From the NCBI GenBank assembly GCA_013397075.1, contig VWZS01005946.1:258063-322062 (forward strand): DNA of 64,000 bases. Reading direction: 5' to 3'. This DNA comes from Rhabdornis inornatus (lineage: Eukaryota; Chordata; Aves; Passeriformes; Rhabdornithidae). Below are positions 36,901 through 47,905 of the stretch, piece by piece. The notes beneath the pieces were generated by a model. It was given only the letters and a program-made list of their open reading frames with translations. It did no database searches and was not told the origin of the DNA. Numbering within the stretch: position 1 is the stretch's first letter; every line of letters begins with the position of its first letter. A program made the position numbers and the translations under genes.

Positions 36901-37889
36901 CTTCACTAATACTTGAAAAACATAGAAGTGAGAAGAAATAATTTCATTATAAATGCAATGTAAGCCACACAGAGGGTTAAAATTATACGCAGTTCACTTC
37001 ATATCCTGGTGGACACTGAAGAATATTATCTTCATTGGGACTTAATCTGCCCTTTAATGGCAATACCTTCTCCATTGGAGCCTACTCTGATCTCTGATGC
37101 TGCATACTCTGATCTTTGGTGCTTGGGATAGCTATGTTGTTTACTGACTTGTTTTGAAACCTCTTCAGAGCATGAAGTGTTCATCCTAGTGGACAGATCT
37201 TTTGAAGCTTCTGACCTGCGTGGAAAGGCTGAGCACAGCCCAGATAAGTGCTAGATATGTAGGAACACACAAGAGAAGGATTTTGAGAGAATACAGACTT
37301 CTGCTGCTAAGCCTGTTTCTGGGTACACTCCAGCTTGCTGCTGCTGTCATCTTAACAGCACATCATATGACAATGGACAGTTAGCTTCACTTAGGCTGCC
37401 AGTCAGTCTTCAGATAGGAGCTGTAAAGTGAGTCACATAAGGCTTTCCTGCTTGACAGCAATAAAAAGTGGTCCTAAGAATGCAGAGCTGAGTTTAGTAG
37501 GGAAGCACAGTTGTCCCTAGCTCAGCCACAGTCAGATGGAAGCTCTCCTAACCCTATCCTCTTTCTCTCTCCCTTGAAAACTGTGTTTGATTCAGTGGCC
37601 AGTGACAGAGAAGTCAGCTTTGTCTCCATTGCTGCTGCATAATTGTTCTTTGGCTGTGTATGGATCATCCAGACCTGGTAGCTCAGCCTGCTATGGATAG
37701 TTATCAAGGACAAGATAGGCCTCTTGCGGTGGCACAGACTTCTCCGCCTTACTCGGGGAGTGTAGCTGGTTAGAAAGCTTAGAAGAACAGTAGTCTGAGA
37801 GACTTTCAAACAAAGATGTTGCCAGCGAGCAGAAACAGACATTCCTGTTCCAGAAGGGAATTCAAATTGTTCCTTGGGATGAATCATAG

Positions 37890-38300
37890 TGATTCTTCTC
37901 ACTGCCTGGAGGGCTCTTTGTTCTCCACATTTTCTGTCAAAGAAGTCCAGGGAAACCAGTTTCAGAGGCTTTGTTGATATCAGAAACAATCACACTGGCA
38001 ACTTCCCTCTTGCCTGTAAAGCCAGATGTGCTGTCAAAGGAGAAAATTGTATTGCTTTGATGTGATCTGTTCTTGACAAATCCATATCAGTTGCTTTCTA
38101 TCCTTCTAACATGCTTTTGAGTGCTTCTAGATGTAACTGTTAATAATGTGTCTAAGAATCTTTCCCCAGGTTCAAGTTGTCCCTATGGTCCCATTTTCCC
38201 TTTTTAGAAAGAAGTAAGATACCTGAATTTCCTGAGCTCCTGGGAATTCCTTCAGTCTTCGTGACTCATTAAATATTGTATTTTGGCCTCATGTGTCCCT
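37890..38300 (-). pseudogene. CR1 LINE ORF2 reverse-transcriptase remnant
   Basis: On the minus strand this is a frame-broken piece of the CR1 RT. From the upstream end it reads NTIFNESRRLKEFPGAQEIQ, which matches LSIIFEKSWRTGEVPEDWRK. It then gives KGKMGPQGQLEPGE (KGKKEDPGNYRP) and YGFVKNRSHQSNTIF (HGFTKGRSCLTNLV, plus positions about 38043-38086). It continues as GKREVASVIVSDINKASET (DKGRATDVIYLDFCKAFDTV) and, in another frame, as SLDFFDRKCGEQRALQAVRRI (SHDILISKLGKCGLDEWTVRWI). Frameshifts and stops show it is dead. The catalytic FADD region and 3' end are absent below 37890. It resumes CR1 almost exactly where the piece at 42650-45035 stops. Confidence 0.75.
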
Positions 38301-40181
38301 AGTAAAAAAATCTAGTAGTGAAGAATTGGATCTCAAGAGCTGCTTTAGAGATCTTGGTGCTCTGAGTGGCCTCTCCCCCACTTCAATTAGTGATAACTGG
38401 CTGTCTTGTATCCCAGGTAATTTTTAGTTCTCTGTGATTTTAAAAAATAATTGCAGAGCCATCAGATAGTGCAGCACTAGCAGTAGTGATGTGAATTAAT
38501 CCCTTCGAGGTTATTCAGGCAGCTGGGGACTCCGTCCCCAACTTTCTTGCAGGCAGCTCTTTCTGATGCAGCTCAGTTAGTAGGAGGTCATCACTCAACA
38601 GCTTGTGCTGTAAGTCAGTTCCTCAAGATTCCCTGCATAATTCAATGTGCAGATTGATTCCAAGCCCTGGGATAAACTAAAGAAAGAAGGAACACCTGTG
38701 ACTTAAAATACTGAAGCACATGTTTAATAAGTATCTCTGTGATTTCTTTTTCTTTTCAAGCTGTGACAGAATTTCATTCTCAGTTCTGTTAATGCAACAG
38801 ACTTCAAAGAACCCCAAGCCTCTCAGAGAGTCTGTTTTTGTCTGCAGCCTTTGATTCCTCTCCTATAGATCACCAGGACTGAAAGACCTGTATGTCATGA
38901 CAGTAGCACTGCAACATGGCATGATTTATTCATTATCCAGGCATGATGTTTAAAGTCAGGTCTAAATCAGTGCAATAGGACAAACCACAAAACAAACTAC
39001 TATATGCATTTTAATTGCACCTTACATAATGTATGCAAGATACCCAATAAAATGGATAATATATCTATAGATATATTTATGTATGTTTTATTGTCTGTTA
39101 AAACCTGTACCTAACCTCATTGCTCTGCACAAAGTGTCAGATAACCTTCCTCTTCAATGTGTATCTGCACAGGGGATCTAACAAGCTGCCATGCCCTTGA
39201 CACAGATAAAGTTTTCACAGTATTGTGGGCAATTTTCCCGTGGTTGGATAACCAGGCTTCCTTTAAGGCATTAAATTATATACATGAGATATAGATGTTG
39301 CCACGTCTTTTAACAAGTTGCTGAAATGTTCAAGTGCCCTGTGCCTTGAAAACAGGAACCTCATTTCTAATCTGAAAACAGTCTAGCTGAATTTTCCAGG
39401 CACTGGTTTCTTCTGGAGAAGCTTTAGTTATGCAAACCTGTGGGTACCATGAGCTGAAGTTCTTGGTTCCTGATCTTTTCACTGATTTAACTGGGAGGAA
39501 GAAATAGGTTTATTCACCTATTTCAAAAAGTTCAGAATTGAGCTTTTATTGTCCTCCTGTTTTCTCCTAGGTTTTACCATTTCCAGCAACTGTTGGAGTA
39601 GCTGGACTGCAGTTTTAACCACAGCCTGGAAGATAGTGCTGGATACCACTCCCAGCAGAAAGAGTCTTCCTCCAAAGAATACTCATGTCCCCTATGACTG
39701 AGGAGAAGATGAACCTGGAATGATAACCTGCATCTCATTCTTTTTGGTTTTGGGGTTTTTTTTTACATTCACAAGAAAAAAGTGTTTGTTCTCCTTTAAT
39801 TATATCAAATTTCCATGGAGAGTTTCTATGTAAGGAATATTTTAAAAGTTTGAGTTCTCCCACTCAAAAGAAAGGTAAAATCTGGATTTGATGTGTGTGT
39901 CATGTCTCAGTGACACAGATCAATGCATTATATTCAGTGGTCTCAATGTTATCTCAAACTTCATCCCCACACAACAACATTCTCTCTAGTAAACCCAGAA
40001 CCAAAAGTATGTTGCCAAAACTTTGAAATTGAGAAACAATCTCGGACTATAAAAAATTGATAAAATATATTCTGGAATTTTCATAATAGTACATAAAAAA
40101 TGCTTACTTGTTCTTTTTGACAGTATAGCAAGACATGGAGAGATATTCACTTACATACAGGTCCAGCTCCAAGAAGCAGAA
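38301..40181. other. Unassigned DNA between two CR1 pieces
   Basis: No gene is recognised. A 7-bp hairpin (TGGGGAC, TCC loop, GTCCCCA) lies at 38524-38540. If the two CR1 pieces were once joined, this stretch and that up to 42649 would be later insertion or rearranged DNA, but I recognise no element type filling it. Confidence 0.45.
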
Positions 40182-40244
40182 GATGGATGGATGGATGGAT
40201 GGATGGATGGATGGATGGATGGATGGATGGATGGATGGATGGAT
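40182..40244. repeat. (GATG)n tetranucleotide microsatellite
   Basis: About 15.75 uninterrupted GATG units (63 bases), ending in GGATAGCTG. Long pure tetranucleotide arrays of this kind are usually length-polymorphic between individuals. Confidence 0.97.
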
Positions 40245-42649
40245 AGCTGTATGAAGGATCTCTTTTGTGAGCTACTGACTAATAGGATGGGAAAATGGAA
40301 ACCATGAAAAATGCCTGCAAAATTTCAGGAAGAGACAAAGTAACAAATTAAATTTTCTCTTTAATCTATGCATCTAAAACTGGATAAAGTGTTTTATTCA
40401 CATTACGACAAGGATGGAATCAGGACATTCCCAGAATTACATTGAAAACAAAAACTTGTGTCACTGAATAAACTTTAAAGTAAACTTTAAAACCCTCACT
40501 CATAAAACACTTGGGGTTGTCATGGAAATACAACCACTACAGTTTTGAAATGTGGGACAAAAGCCATTCTGCAAAATTCAGCCTTCTCCAGAAAAATATA
40601 GGACAGAGGAGTCTGATCTAAGGGCACTAAGACAATAAAGCACAAAGTATGTACCTAAACTGATATTTACAAAGAGATTAATTTTGGGTGTAACAATAAG
40701 TACAAACAGGAGACAATCTTGGCTCAAGTATCATTGGGGAAATAATGTTACTCGTACTTTTCATTATTTAATCAAATACAAAAGCTCAAGAGTACTCAGT
40801 ATCTTGAGCTAGAATATCATTATTCCAGGAATAAATAAAGTCTATATGGGTTTTTATTTTCCTTTCTTAGCCCCTCATACAAAGAAAACATAGGCCAATG
40901 CTTTTCAATTTTTTGGGTTGCACAGCCCTATTAAAAACCAGGTTTTGAGCACACAACCTCAATATTNGATTGTTTTGTGCAACCCTTGCAGAATGTCCTA
41001 CACGAAGTGTTTCTTCACTTTAGAGACCATGCCCCTACAGGATGTCATTGTAGAGAGAGATGAGGAAAAGTGACCGAAAGGTGAGTCCCAAATACGTATG
41101 GAGAGAGGGAGCACAGATCTTGGATTTAGGTCATGAAAATGGAAAACATTGTCAGGATTTTCAGGTAAAAGCAGCATTGTCCTGAAAAATCAAATATGCA
41201 AATTCATCAAGTGTCTGTAAAATGTGGAATTTGGGTGGGCTTTCCCTTTTCCATCCAGTTCATGCTTGCTGCTTTGTATGGTATACTAATGTGTACCTAA
41301 AGATTTGCTTTCAAATATTTTCATCAGCCATGGAAGCTACATTAAAGGTTTTTTGAAAAGTAAAGAAAATCCCAGTGTCCCGCTCTCCCTGTTCCTAGGT
41401 CAGCTGTTGGCTGTGCCCTTTAAAATCCTGCGTTTCCCTTCCCATGTCACTTATAAATAGTGTACATGGACTTAACAGTTGATAAGTAACAAAGGCAGGA
41501 TATCCAGCTCCTGAAGCAGATGGGAAAGAAAGCAACAGTGCATGAGCCAGCAGGATTTCTTCTCTTGTCATATGTTCTAATTATCCTTGGTGCTATATAC
41601 AAACAGGAAAAAATTGGCTCCATGAACGAAAAGCGATTGCTTTTCAGCAATACGGATGGATCATATTGGAAATGTGTTAACTTTTACAGTATCATTCGAA
41701 AAAACACTAGACTCCAAGCTAAAGATGGAGTTCTTCCATGGGCACAAAAATCTTCATGAATTCAATAATCAAGTAGAGAGGTTATCAGCTGCCCACCATG
41801 TTTATTTCGAAGGCAGAGAGGTAATTGCATAATGTGTGTGATAGGCAGAAAAGTAGTCTGAATTTTACACAGTAAATGCATCTGATAACCTCCTAAAGGC
41901 CTGCTGATGGTACAGCCATGCTGCAGTTTCTGCTGCCTCAGTTTCTCTGCTGTGGCACACGTTTCCTAGATGGATGTTAACTTGGGTATAAGTCATATTG
42001 AAAGCAATACATGCTCTGGATTATGGCACTATCCTAACACAGAATGCTGGTCATATCTAGGTAAAATACTTCCCTCTTTCTCTGCAAAGCTGCTGGGCCC
42101 AGAATAGTGAGCAGTACAGAGGTGACACCACACTTGCACATTTCAAAACTCATTCACCATGAGCCTACAGCATAGTAGTAGTACCTTTAGCACATTTCTT
42201 TGATTTCTGTCAGGTGACTATTAAGACACTGGCAATGTCTGTGCCAAAAGAGAAAAAATGAAGCTATTTTCCAGTCCTTTAATGTTCTTTTACTCCTCAC
42301 AAAGGTAACGACTAAATAATTTTTCTGCTTCACTGTTAAATCCTCCTTGAGGACCAGAATCAATTCCCAATCCCAGCTCCCATCTTCATTCTCTTTCAGC
42401 CATCTCCAGAAATGTATGAATATTAAATGCAAAACTAATTGAAGGCAAATGGAAATGAGGTTGATTGAGTAATCCAACAATATACTGACAGAACTCTGCT
42501 GGAGGACCTAAAGGAAACTTAATTAAACTAAAACAATCTTTATTGTTAGCATTTCCCAAGAGGATTATTGGTGAATGCTGCCATTCCTCTGTACAAAATA
42601 TTCAACAAAAAATCTGCTTCCACATTCTCAGGAAAACTGATCTTGAGTC
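40245..42649. other. Unassigned DNA with a possible DNA-transposon scrap
   Basis: No gene is seen. 40895-40985 has a faint look of a hAT-type terminal region (CAATGCTTTTCAATTTTTTG, followed by an 'ACC AGGTTTTGAGCACACAACC' string). It carries a 10-bp inverted repeat, GGGTTGCACA (40915-40924) and TGTGCAACCC (40976-40985). I cannot confirm the family. An N lies at 40967. Confidence 0.35.
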
Positions 42650-43411
42650 TCTCTTGAGACTGGAAATACTACAGCATTGGAAGCTAGAGAAAAGCAGGTT
42701 TTATGTCCTGGAGGGTTACTTCTCACTGAATGCCATGGACTTATTTATGTTCAGGTTCCTCAGCTGGTCCCAAAGATGAATTTCATTCCCCCAGTTCCTG
42801 TCTTGAGGTTCAGAGGCTTTAGAAATTTTGGAAGACAGTTTAATATTTAAAACTGAAGCTAAAATAATTGCTGAGTAACTCAGCTTCTTCACATTGATTG
42901 CCACTAGTTGTCCTGTCTTATTTATTGAGGGGGCACATTTTCCTTAATCTTCCTTTCCAATCCAATATATCTGTAGAAGCCTTTAGTATACTTTGAATCC
43001 GACAGCACCAACTGTGCATCAGCTTTCCTGTTCCCTTCTCCATACATCTAGACGGTGTTTATATTCTTCCCAGGATGGGTATCTGTCCTTTGCATTTCTG
43101 TCTTTAGTTGGAAGGCCAAACTGAGCCAGGCAGGCCACCCACCTTCCATTCCTGGTTTCCCTTTACAGGGAAACAAGACCTTTTGCACTCTGAGAAGAAT
43201 GTCCTTAAGGACCTGACAGCAATTTTTACCTCCTTTATCCTCTGAGGGCAATTTCCCAGGCTTTCAGTGTACTAGTTCCTCGAACAACTTTTGCTTTCCT
43301 AAACATGAGCATTCTTCATCTGGCCCATATCCCTCAAGGCTGCAAATTCAATCAAAGAGTGACCACTTCAGGCCAGGCTGATGCCAATTTTGGCATCTCT
43401 AATTACTTCAT

Positions 43412-43870
43412 CTATGTTGGTAAATAATTGGTTTGGTTATGCTTCTCCTCTGATTGGGCTATCACCCAGATTAATAAATTATCCTCAACACATTCCAGGA
43501 GTCTCTTGGCCTGCTTACAGCCCACTGTGCTGTTTTCCCAGCAGATGTGAGAGTGGTTGAAGCCCCCCACCCAGATCAGAGCCTGGAGTGAATCTTCCTT
43601 TAGCTGAAGTAAAAACACTTCATTAACATCCTCTCCTAGATCTGGTGGCCTGTAGTAAACATGAGCCACGAGGTTTCCCTCGTTGGCTTGACCCCAATTT
43701 TTACCCATATTTTTTTACCCATTTAACCTGTTCATTGCTGGTTTTCCATGGCAGCTCTCTGTAGTTCATCCATTTTTCACACAGAGGGTAACATCATCCC
43801 CACTGCTGCCTGCTCCTCCTTCCGTGTATATCCCTTCTGAACAGTTTATAGCCACTGATGCAGTGCTCCA
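43412..43870 (-). pseudogene. CR1 ORF2 endonuclease remnant
   Basis: The minus strand at 43412-43708 is an uninterrupted 98-codon piece of the apurinic-like endonuclease that nicks target DNA for CR1 reverse transcription. It shows YYRPPDLGED, a GGFNHSHICW block and LLECVEDNLL, each matching the family. The family motif is GDFN, whose Asp belongs to the active site. Here it reads GGFN, so the catalytic Asp is lost. Upstream, separated by stops and frame changes, GYKLFRRDI follows at about 43825-43860. Length and breaks show a non-functional relic inside the element at 42650-45035. Confidence 0.85.
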
Positions 43871-44129
43871 GCCATGCAATTTGCCCCTCCACATCTCAGT
43901 GACAGTGATTAGACCGCAGGGTTCCAGCTGCACAGTGGTTTCCAGCTGTTGCTGTTACCCATGCTGTGGACATCGCTGCACATGGGCACTTCACCTGGGT
44001 TACAGATTGTCTCACCTCTTTAGATGAATACTCCCCAATGCCTTTGAGGCATTCCACATGTGTTTCTGTGTTGGTTTCTAACATATTAGCAGCCCCTAGT
44101 CTTTCTCTGTTGCTCAAAATCCCCTTCCC

Positions 44130-44670
44130 CACTAAATCTAATTTAATGCTCTCCATATAATTCTGGACAGCTTGTTAGTGAACAACCTTCCGCCCCACTT
44201 AGTCAGATGAATCCCACAAGCACACAACAGACCCAGCTTCCAAAGGCAGGTCCACGACAGTGGAAGCCAAACCTTGAGTATGGCATTAGCCACACAGCCA
44301 GGCACTCACCTTTCAACTTGACTCCTCTTTCCTGAACCCCTGCATCTGCCTGAAAGGACAGAGGAGAATGCTCCAGGGTATTTGGTATCCTGTGCTCCAG
44401 GGGATTTGGTATTGCTATGAGGGATATACAGTCTTTTCTGAGTGTTCAAATTTGCCTTGCCACAGACCCTACATACAATGATACTGGAGCAGATGGTAAT
44501 TTGTAGCATTCAGTAGGCTCAGCAGCCTCTCAGTGACATTGTGAATGTGATCTGTTGATAGGCAGTGAACTTCTCTAGGGAAAAATATGGATAGGAAATG
44601 GGTGCTTTGGTGCCCCACAGCAAGGAATCTCCAATTTGATCTTTTTCTGAAGCTACTGTTTCTCACACAA
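44130..44670 (-). pseudogene. CR1 ORF1 esterase-domain remnant
   Basis: Minus-strand frames hold a broken SGNH/GDSL-type esterase domain, which in CR1 elements is carried by ORF1. The visible series is AVGHQSTHFL where the family has VGDSLLRGTE, then REVHCLSTDHIHNVTERLL (REVCCLPGARVRDVTERLP), and NATNYHLLQYH. It ends with GAQDTKYPGAFSSVLSGRC, WLPLSWTCLW and CGIHLTKWGGRLFTNKLSR. The GDS nucleophile motif has become GHQ. The reading frame changes several times. Assignment rests on these ordered blocks rather than one long open frame. Confidence 0.75.
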
Positions 44671-45035
44671 GCGATGGAATTGAACGGTTGGGGTTTCCTG
44701 GATCCTGTCCATTATTACTGTTACCTTCATTCTGCATGCCCAGAGCACAGTATCTGTTGTGTAGAGACTCTTCAGGGGAAGGTTCTCCATGCAGAGAAAA
44801 TTGTGCAATCTCATTTATCTCATGAGTTACTAGTGTCAGAAAGTTTGAGGTTAGATTCCCTTGTACAGCCTCAAGGCAGGGCAGTTGGTCAGCCTGGGAC
44901 AGATCACAATAACACTTATTGACCTCTCCCTCGCATTCCTAGGTCCTCCACTGCCTGTTGAACTCCTCCTGTAACACAGCAAATTGTCTGAAGATTTCTT
45001 CCAGCTGAGTCCACTTTCAGCTATGACATCCACTG

Positions 45036-45540
45036 GTAGGGATGGATGCTGGAGGGATATTCAGGTACTGAAGCAACAACAGCTATTCTGAACAGGTATT
45101 GCAGTTTTTGGCAAATCTCTTTGAGTGGAGATATCAACACAGGTGTAATGCTTCTGCTTCAGTATCAGCCTCAGCCTTGCAGTTGCAGAAAGTGGGCACC
45201 ATTTTCTTTCCATAGGCAGTCTTGTTACAGGTTACAGGCGAAAGAAAAGAGAAACAAACAACACACACTTTGAAAAGGCAATTCTTTTGGAAGTCTTTGA
45301 AAGACTCTCTCCTTCAAATTAAAATTGGCTGTAGAGCTCAAGTTCCTGTGTAGGCTTGAACAGCCACCACCTAGCTGGGGTGGCTGTCAGGGCTGCAGCA
45401 CAAGCCTGCTGCTGAGCAGAGTAGGCAGCAACCTAGGAGCTGTCAGTGCACTGCCCTTCTTGCACCATTTCCCATGCTAACACCCCTTTAGCACATGGAC
45501 AGTCTAGGGTTTCCAAACTGAGGGAGCTGCATTTTAAAAA
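45036..45540 (-). mobile_element. Possible CR1 5' region (uncertain)
   Basis: This GC-richer stretch lies immediately upstream (minus orientation) of the CR1 ORF1 remnant and has short blocks such as AGCACAAGCCTGCTGCTGAG. It could be the CR1 5' part, but I cannot align it with confidence. It could equally be unique flanking DNA. Confidence 0.3.
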
Positions 45541-47084
45541 TTCAGTTTCTTTTTTTGCATTTCCGTATTTCTTCTAGCAGAAGTATGGATTGTGTTTTGT
45601 TCCAGAAGCGTCTACTCCCTATTTTTTATGCATGTATTTAATTTCATAAATATTGCTCTGTTTTACAGGGAAATGAGAAGTCATGAGACAAATAAACCTC
45701 AGCAGACAGAAAACAGTGGCAAATCCCAGAAGTCTAAATATTCATATTAATGTATTTTTAAAACTTTTCTAAGGGAGAATGGAAAAACAAAAATTACAGC
45801 AAACTCTGGAACTCCTGCTTGAATTTTCTGTAATTTTTTTCTAGTGGAAATGTTGCTTTACAGACCAGGTACAAGAAGAATGCATAAACGTTATTAAGAC
45901 ATTAAAACTAAAACTAAAAAATAAAAAATAGGAACCACCCCACTGTGAGTCTCAGGAAAGGGCTAAAACACTGTTAAAGTCACTGTTGGCACCTCTTCTT
46001 TGTATCACTCAGTATCTAGTGTAAAGCAAATGAAGTTTGATTACTCAGTACCTTTCCAGTATTTGCTTTCCCTTTTCTCTTTCCCCAAACAACATGTGCT
46101 TTGTGACATTTTGCTATGAAAGCAGTTTGTACTATTTTCACGTATAATGTGGCAACTGGCATCTTCTGCCAACTGTCATCTTTTCATGGAAATACGAAGC
46201 AGAGCAGGAAAGATCCAGCACCTATTGGTGCACTATGGCTTACTGCTGTCAGTAATGCAAGGTTTGCAACATACAGTAACTCAGCTGAGGTCAGAAGCAG
46301 CAGAAGTGGGTTTTGTGCAAAAAAAAGTTAATTAAGGAATTAGCACATATTTGAAAGACAGTGACATTATATTCCAGGAACATATTGAATGTAAAAGCTG
46401 TCTCTCCAGCTGTCATACAGTAATTCAGTTCCTTGGTTTTTGTTTCTTGGTTAAGTGGAAAACAGAGAGCAGTGCTTGTTATCACAGCATAACCAGAGAC
46501 TCACAGCTGTCCTGGTGCACAAAGAGAAATTAACACAAGGAGTGACAGTTCTGTTACAAGATGAATCAACTCACCTCAGTTCTTCCATGACCCTCAGGAC
46601 AGTTAATGTTGTGGCAAAACAAAACCACTTAGTATCTTACCTCTTTTTAAGAAAACTAATGCACAGAGTACTTACTCCAAGGTAAAAATAAAGCACCATT
46701 TTCATAAGGCAAGAAGTCCCATCCATCCCTGGGCCCTCACTCACTTCAGAATGGGCTCAATGTCTTATGAGACATAAGCCTGATGAATGTCAAACTTGCC
46801 TAGAACTAATCTGTTTCCCATCCCTCTGTTTTCTCTCTCTCTGTTGTTCCCATTTGAGCAGAAGACTTTGTTGTCACAAACCAGAAATCTTTCAGAGACA
46901 GGTGCCGTGAAGAGAATGAACAAAAGGTAGCAGTGTCCAGAAAGGAGGTGTAAAAGATGGCTATATCTATGTGTTATGTGTGAGATTTACTGGTGACATT
47001 AATGTTTGTACTGGTGACATAATGGTCCAGACTTAGTGAAGAACTTTATGGAAAACTAGACATTTTCCAGGTATATTGGTGAAA
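45541..47084. other. Intergenic DNA, no gene recognised
   Basis: No gene or repeat is recognised. Open frames are at most 76 codons on either strand. Confidence 0.55.
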
Positions 47085-47905
47085 AGATCATGATATTTGG
47101 GATTATGATAAAAAAAGATAACTGGGCTAAGAGTAGAGATGTAGGAAAATCATTGGATGTCACTGACCTTGAACTTGGCAAGATTTTCAACACAGTTTCT
47201 TACAATATCCTTTTATCCAAGAAGGAACTTAAAGATTTAGTCAGGCAGATATTTGCCTGGGTGAAATATTGAGAGGATCACTGGGTTCAAAACAAAATGG
47301 CTAATGTGTACTCCACTTGGGTGGAATGACAGGTGGCTTTTCTCAAGGATTTTTCCTGGGCCCTATCTGATATTTGGTACTGTTATTTATGAGTAGACAA
47401 TGCATCTCATCACATCTGAGGATGACCCCAAATTGGAGTTGTAGCTGATATGTTTGAGGGCAGACCTTTCATTCATGGAGACATAAATAAGCCAGAGAAA
47501 TGGGCTTGCAGAAACATCGTGAAATTCAGTGAAGAGAAATGAGGAGTCCTGCACCTATTAAAAAAGCTTGTTCAGCCTGGAGAAAAAGACAGCTCTGATG
47601 GTACCTCATAATTGCCTTACAGTACCTACAAGACCATCAAGAGGACACAGCAAGACTCTTCACGGTACTGTATGGAAGAAGAATCAGAGACAGTTGTTAA
47701 AAATTAAGTCAGTGGAGTTTCAGATGCATATATGGAAAAGAAAGGGAAGAGCCTTCCTAGAGAAAATGTCCAGTCTTCATTTTTGAAGGTTTACAAGACG
47801 TTTTGGATAAAGCCCTTGCAACCTGGTTTGAATTCAGTATTAGTCCTGCTTTAAAGATGAAATTGGATTATAAACGTATGAATCAAATGTAGGATTCTAT
47901 GAATA
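47085..47905 (+). mobile_element. CR1 LINE, RT core to 3' end, with internal deletions
   Basis: The plus strand gives SLDVTDLELGKIFNTVSYNI and LLSKKELKDLV (family: DVIYLDFSKAFDTVSHDILLSKLE), with the first catalytic Asp region reading FNT rather than FDT. It then gives SEDDPKLEL at about 47420-47445 (family FADDTKLGG), EKWACRNIVKFSEEK (EKWACVNLMRFNKAK) and GVLHLLKKLVQPGEK. There the sequence jumps into the 3' part, where the DNA reads TTCAGCCTGGAGAA. The end is marked by AGGATTCTATGAA, holding one CR1 octamer (47894-47901). Large internal deletions and stops make it a relic. Confidence 0.85.

Larger units (their letters stand above)
30826..37889. other. Intergenic DNA, no gene recognised
   Basis: Seven kilobases without a recognised gene. 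It contains a 12-bp hairpin (31803-31831), an A-rich run (32862-32893), a 9-bp hairpin (33121-33145) and an AATT repeat (33977-33994). Open frames stay below 100 codons, except 37522-37989 on the minus strand (155 codons). That frame begins in the CR1 remnant described at 37890 and runs on into sequence I do not recognise. Confidence 0.5.
42650..45035 (-). mobile_element. CR1 LINE keeping ORF1, endonuclease and RT start, lacking the 3' end
   Basis: Reading the minus strand from 45035 down, the order is CR1 ORF1 with its esterase (SGNH/GDSL-type) domain, ORF2 endonuclease, the ORF2 linker and the first residues of the RT region. Landmarks are AVGHQSTHFL at the esterase start, GAQDTKYPGAFSSVLSGRC, CGIHLTKWGGRLF, GYKLFRRDI (about 43825-43860), YYRPPDLGED, GGFNHSHICW, GKPGMEGGWPAW, KGFYRYIG (42962-42984) and NINKSMAF (about 42729-42752). 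Homology fades near 42650, so the RT core, 3' UTR and octamers are missing. Most bird CR1 copies show the opposite, a lost 5' part. Frameshifts and stops occur throughout. The upstream limit is uncertain and 45036-45540 may hold more 5' sequence. Confidence 0.85.

Noticed and set aside
37522..37880. Continuation of the CR1 RT below 37890
   Set aside because: The frame stays open, but its translation no longer lines up with any CR1 block, so I ended the element at about 37890.
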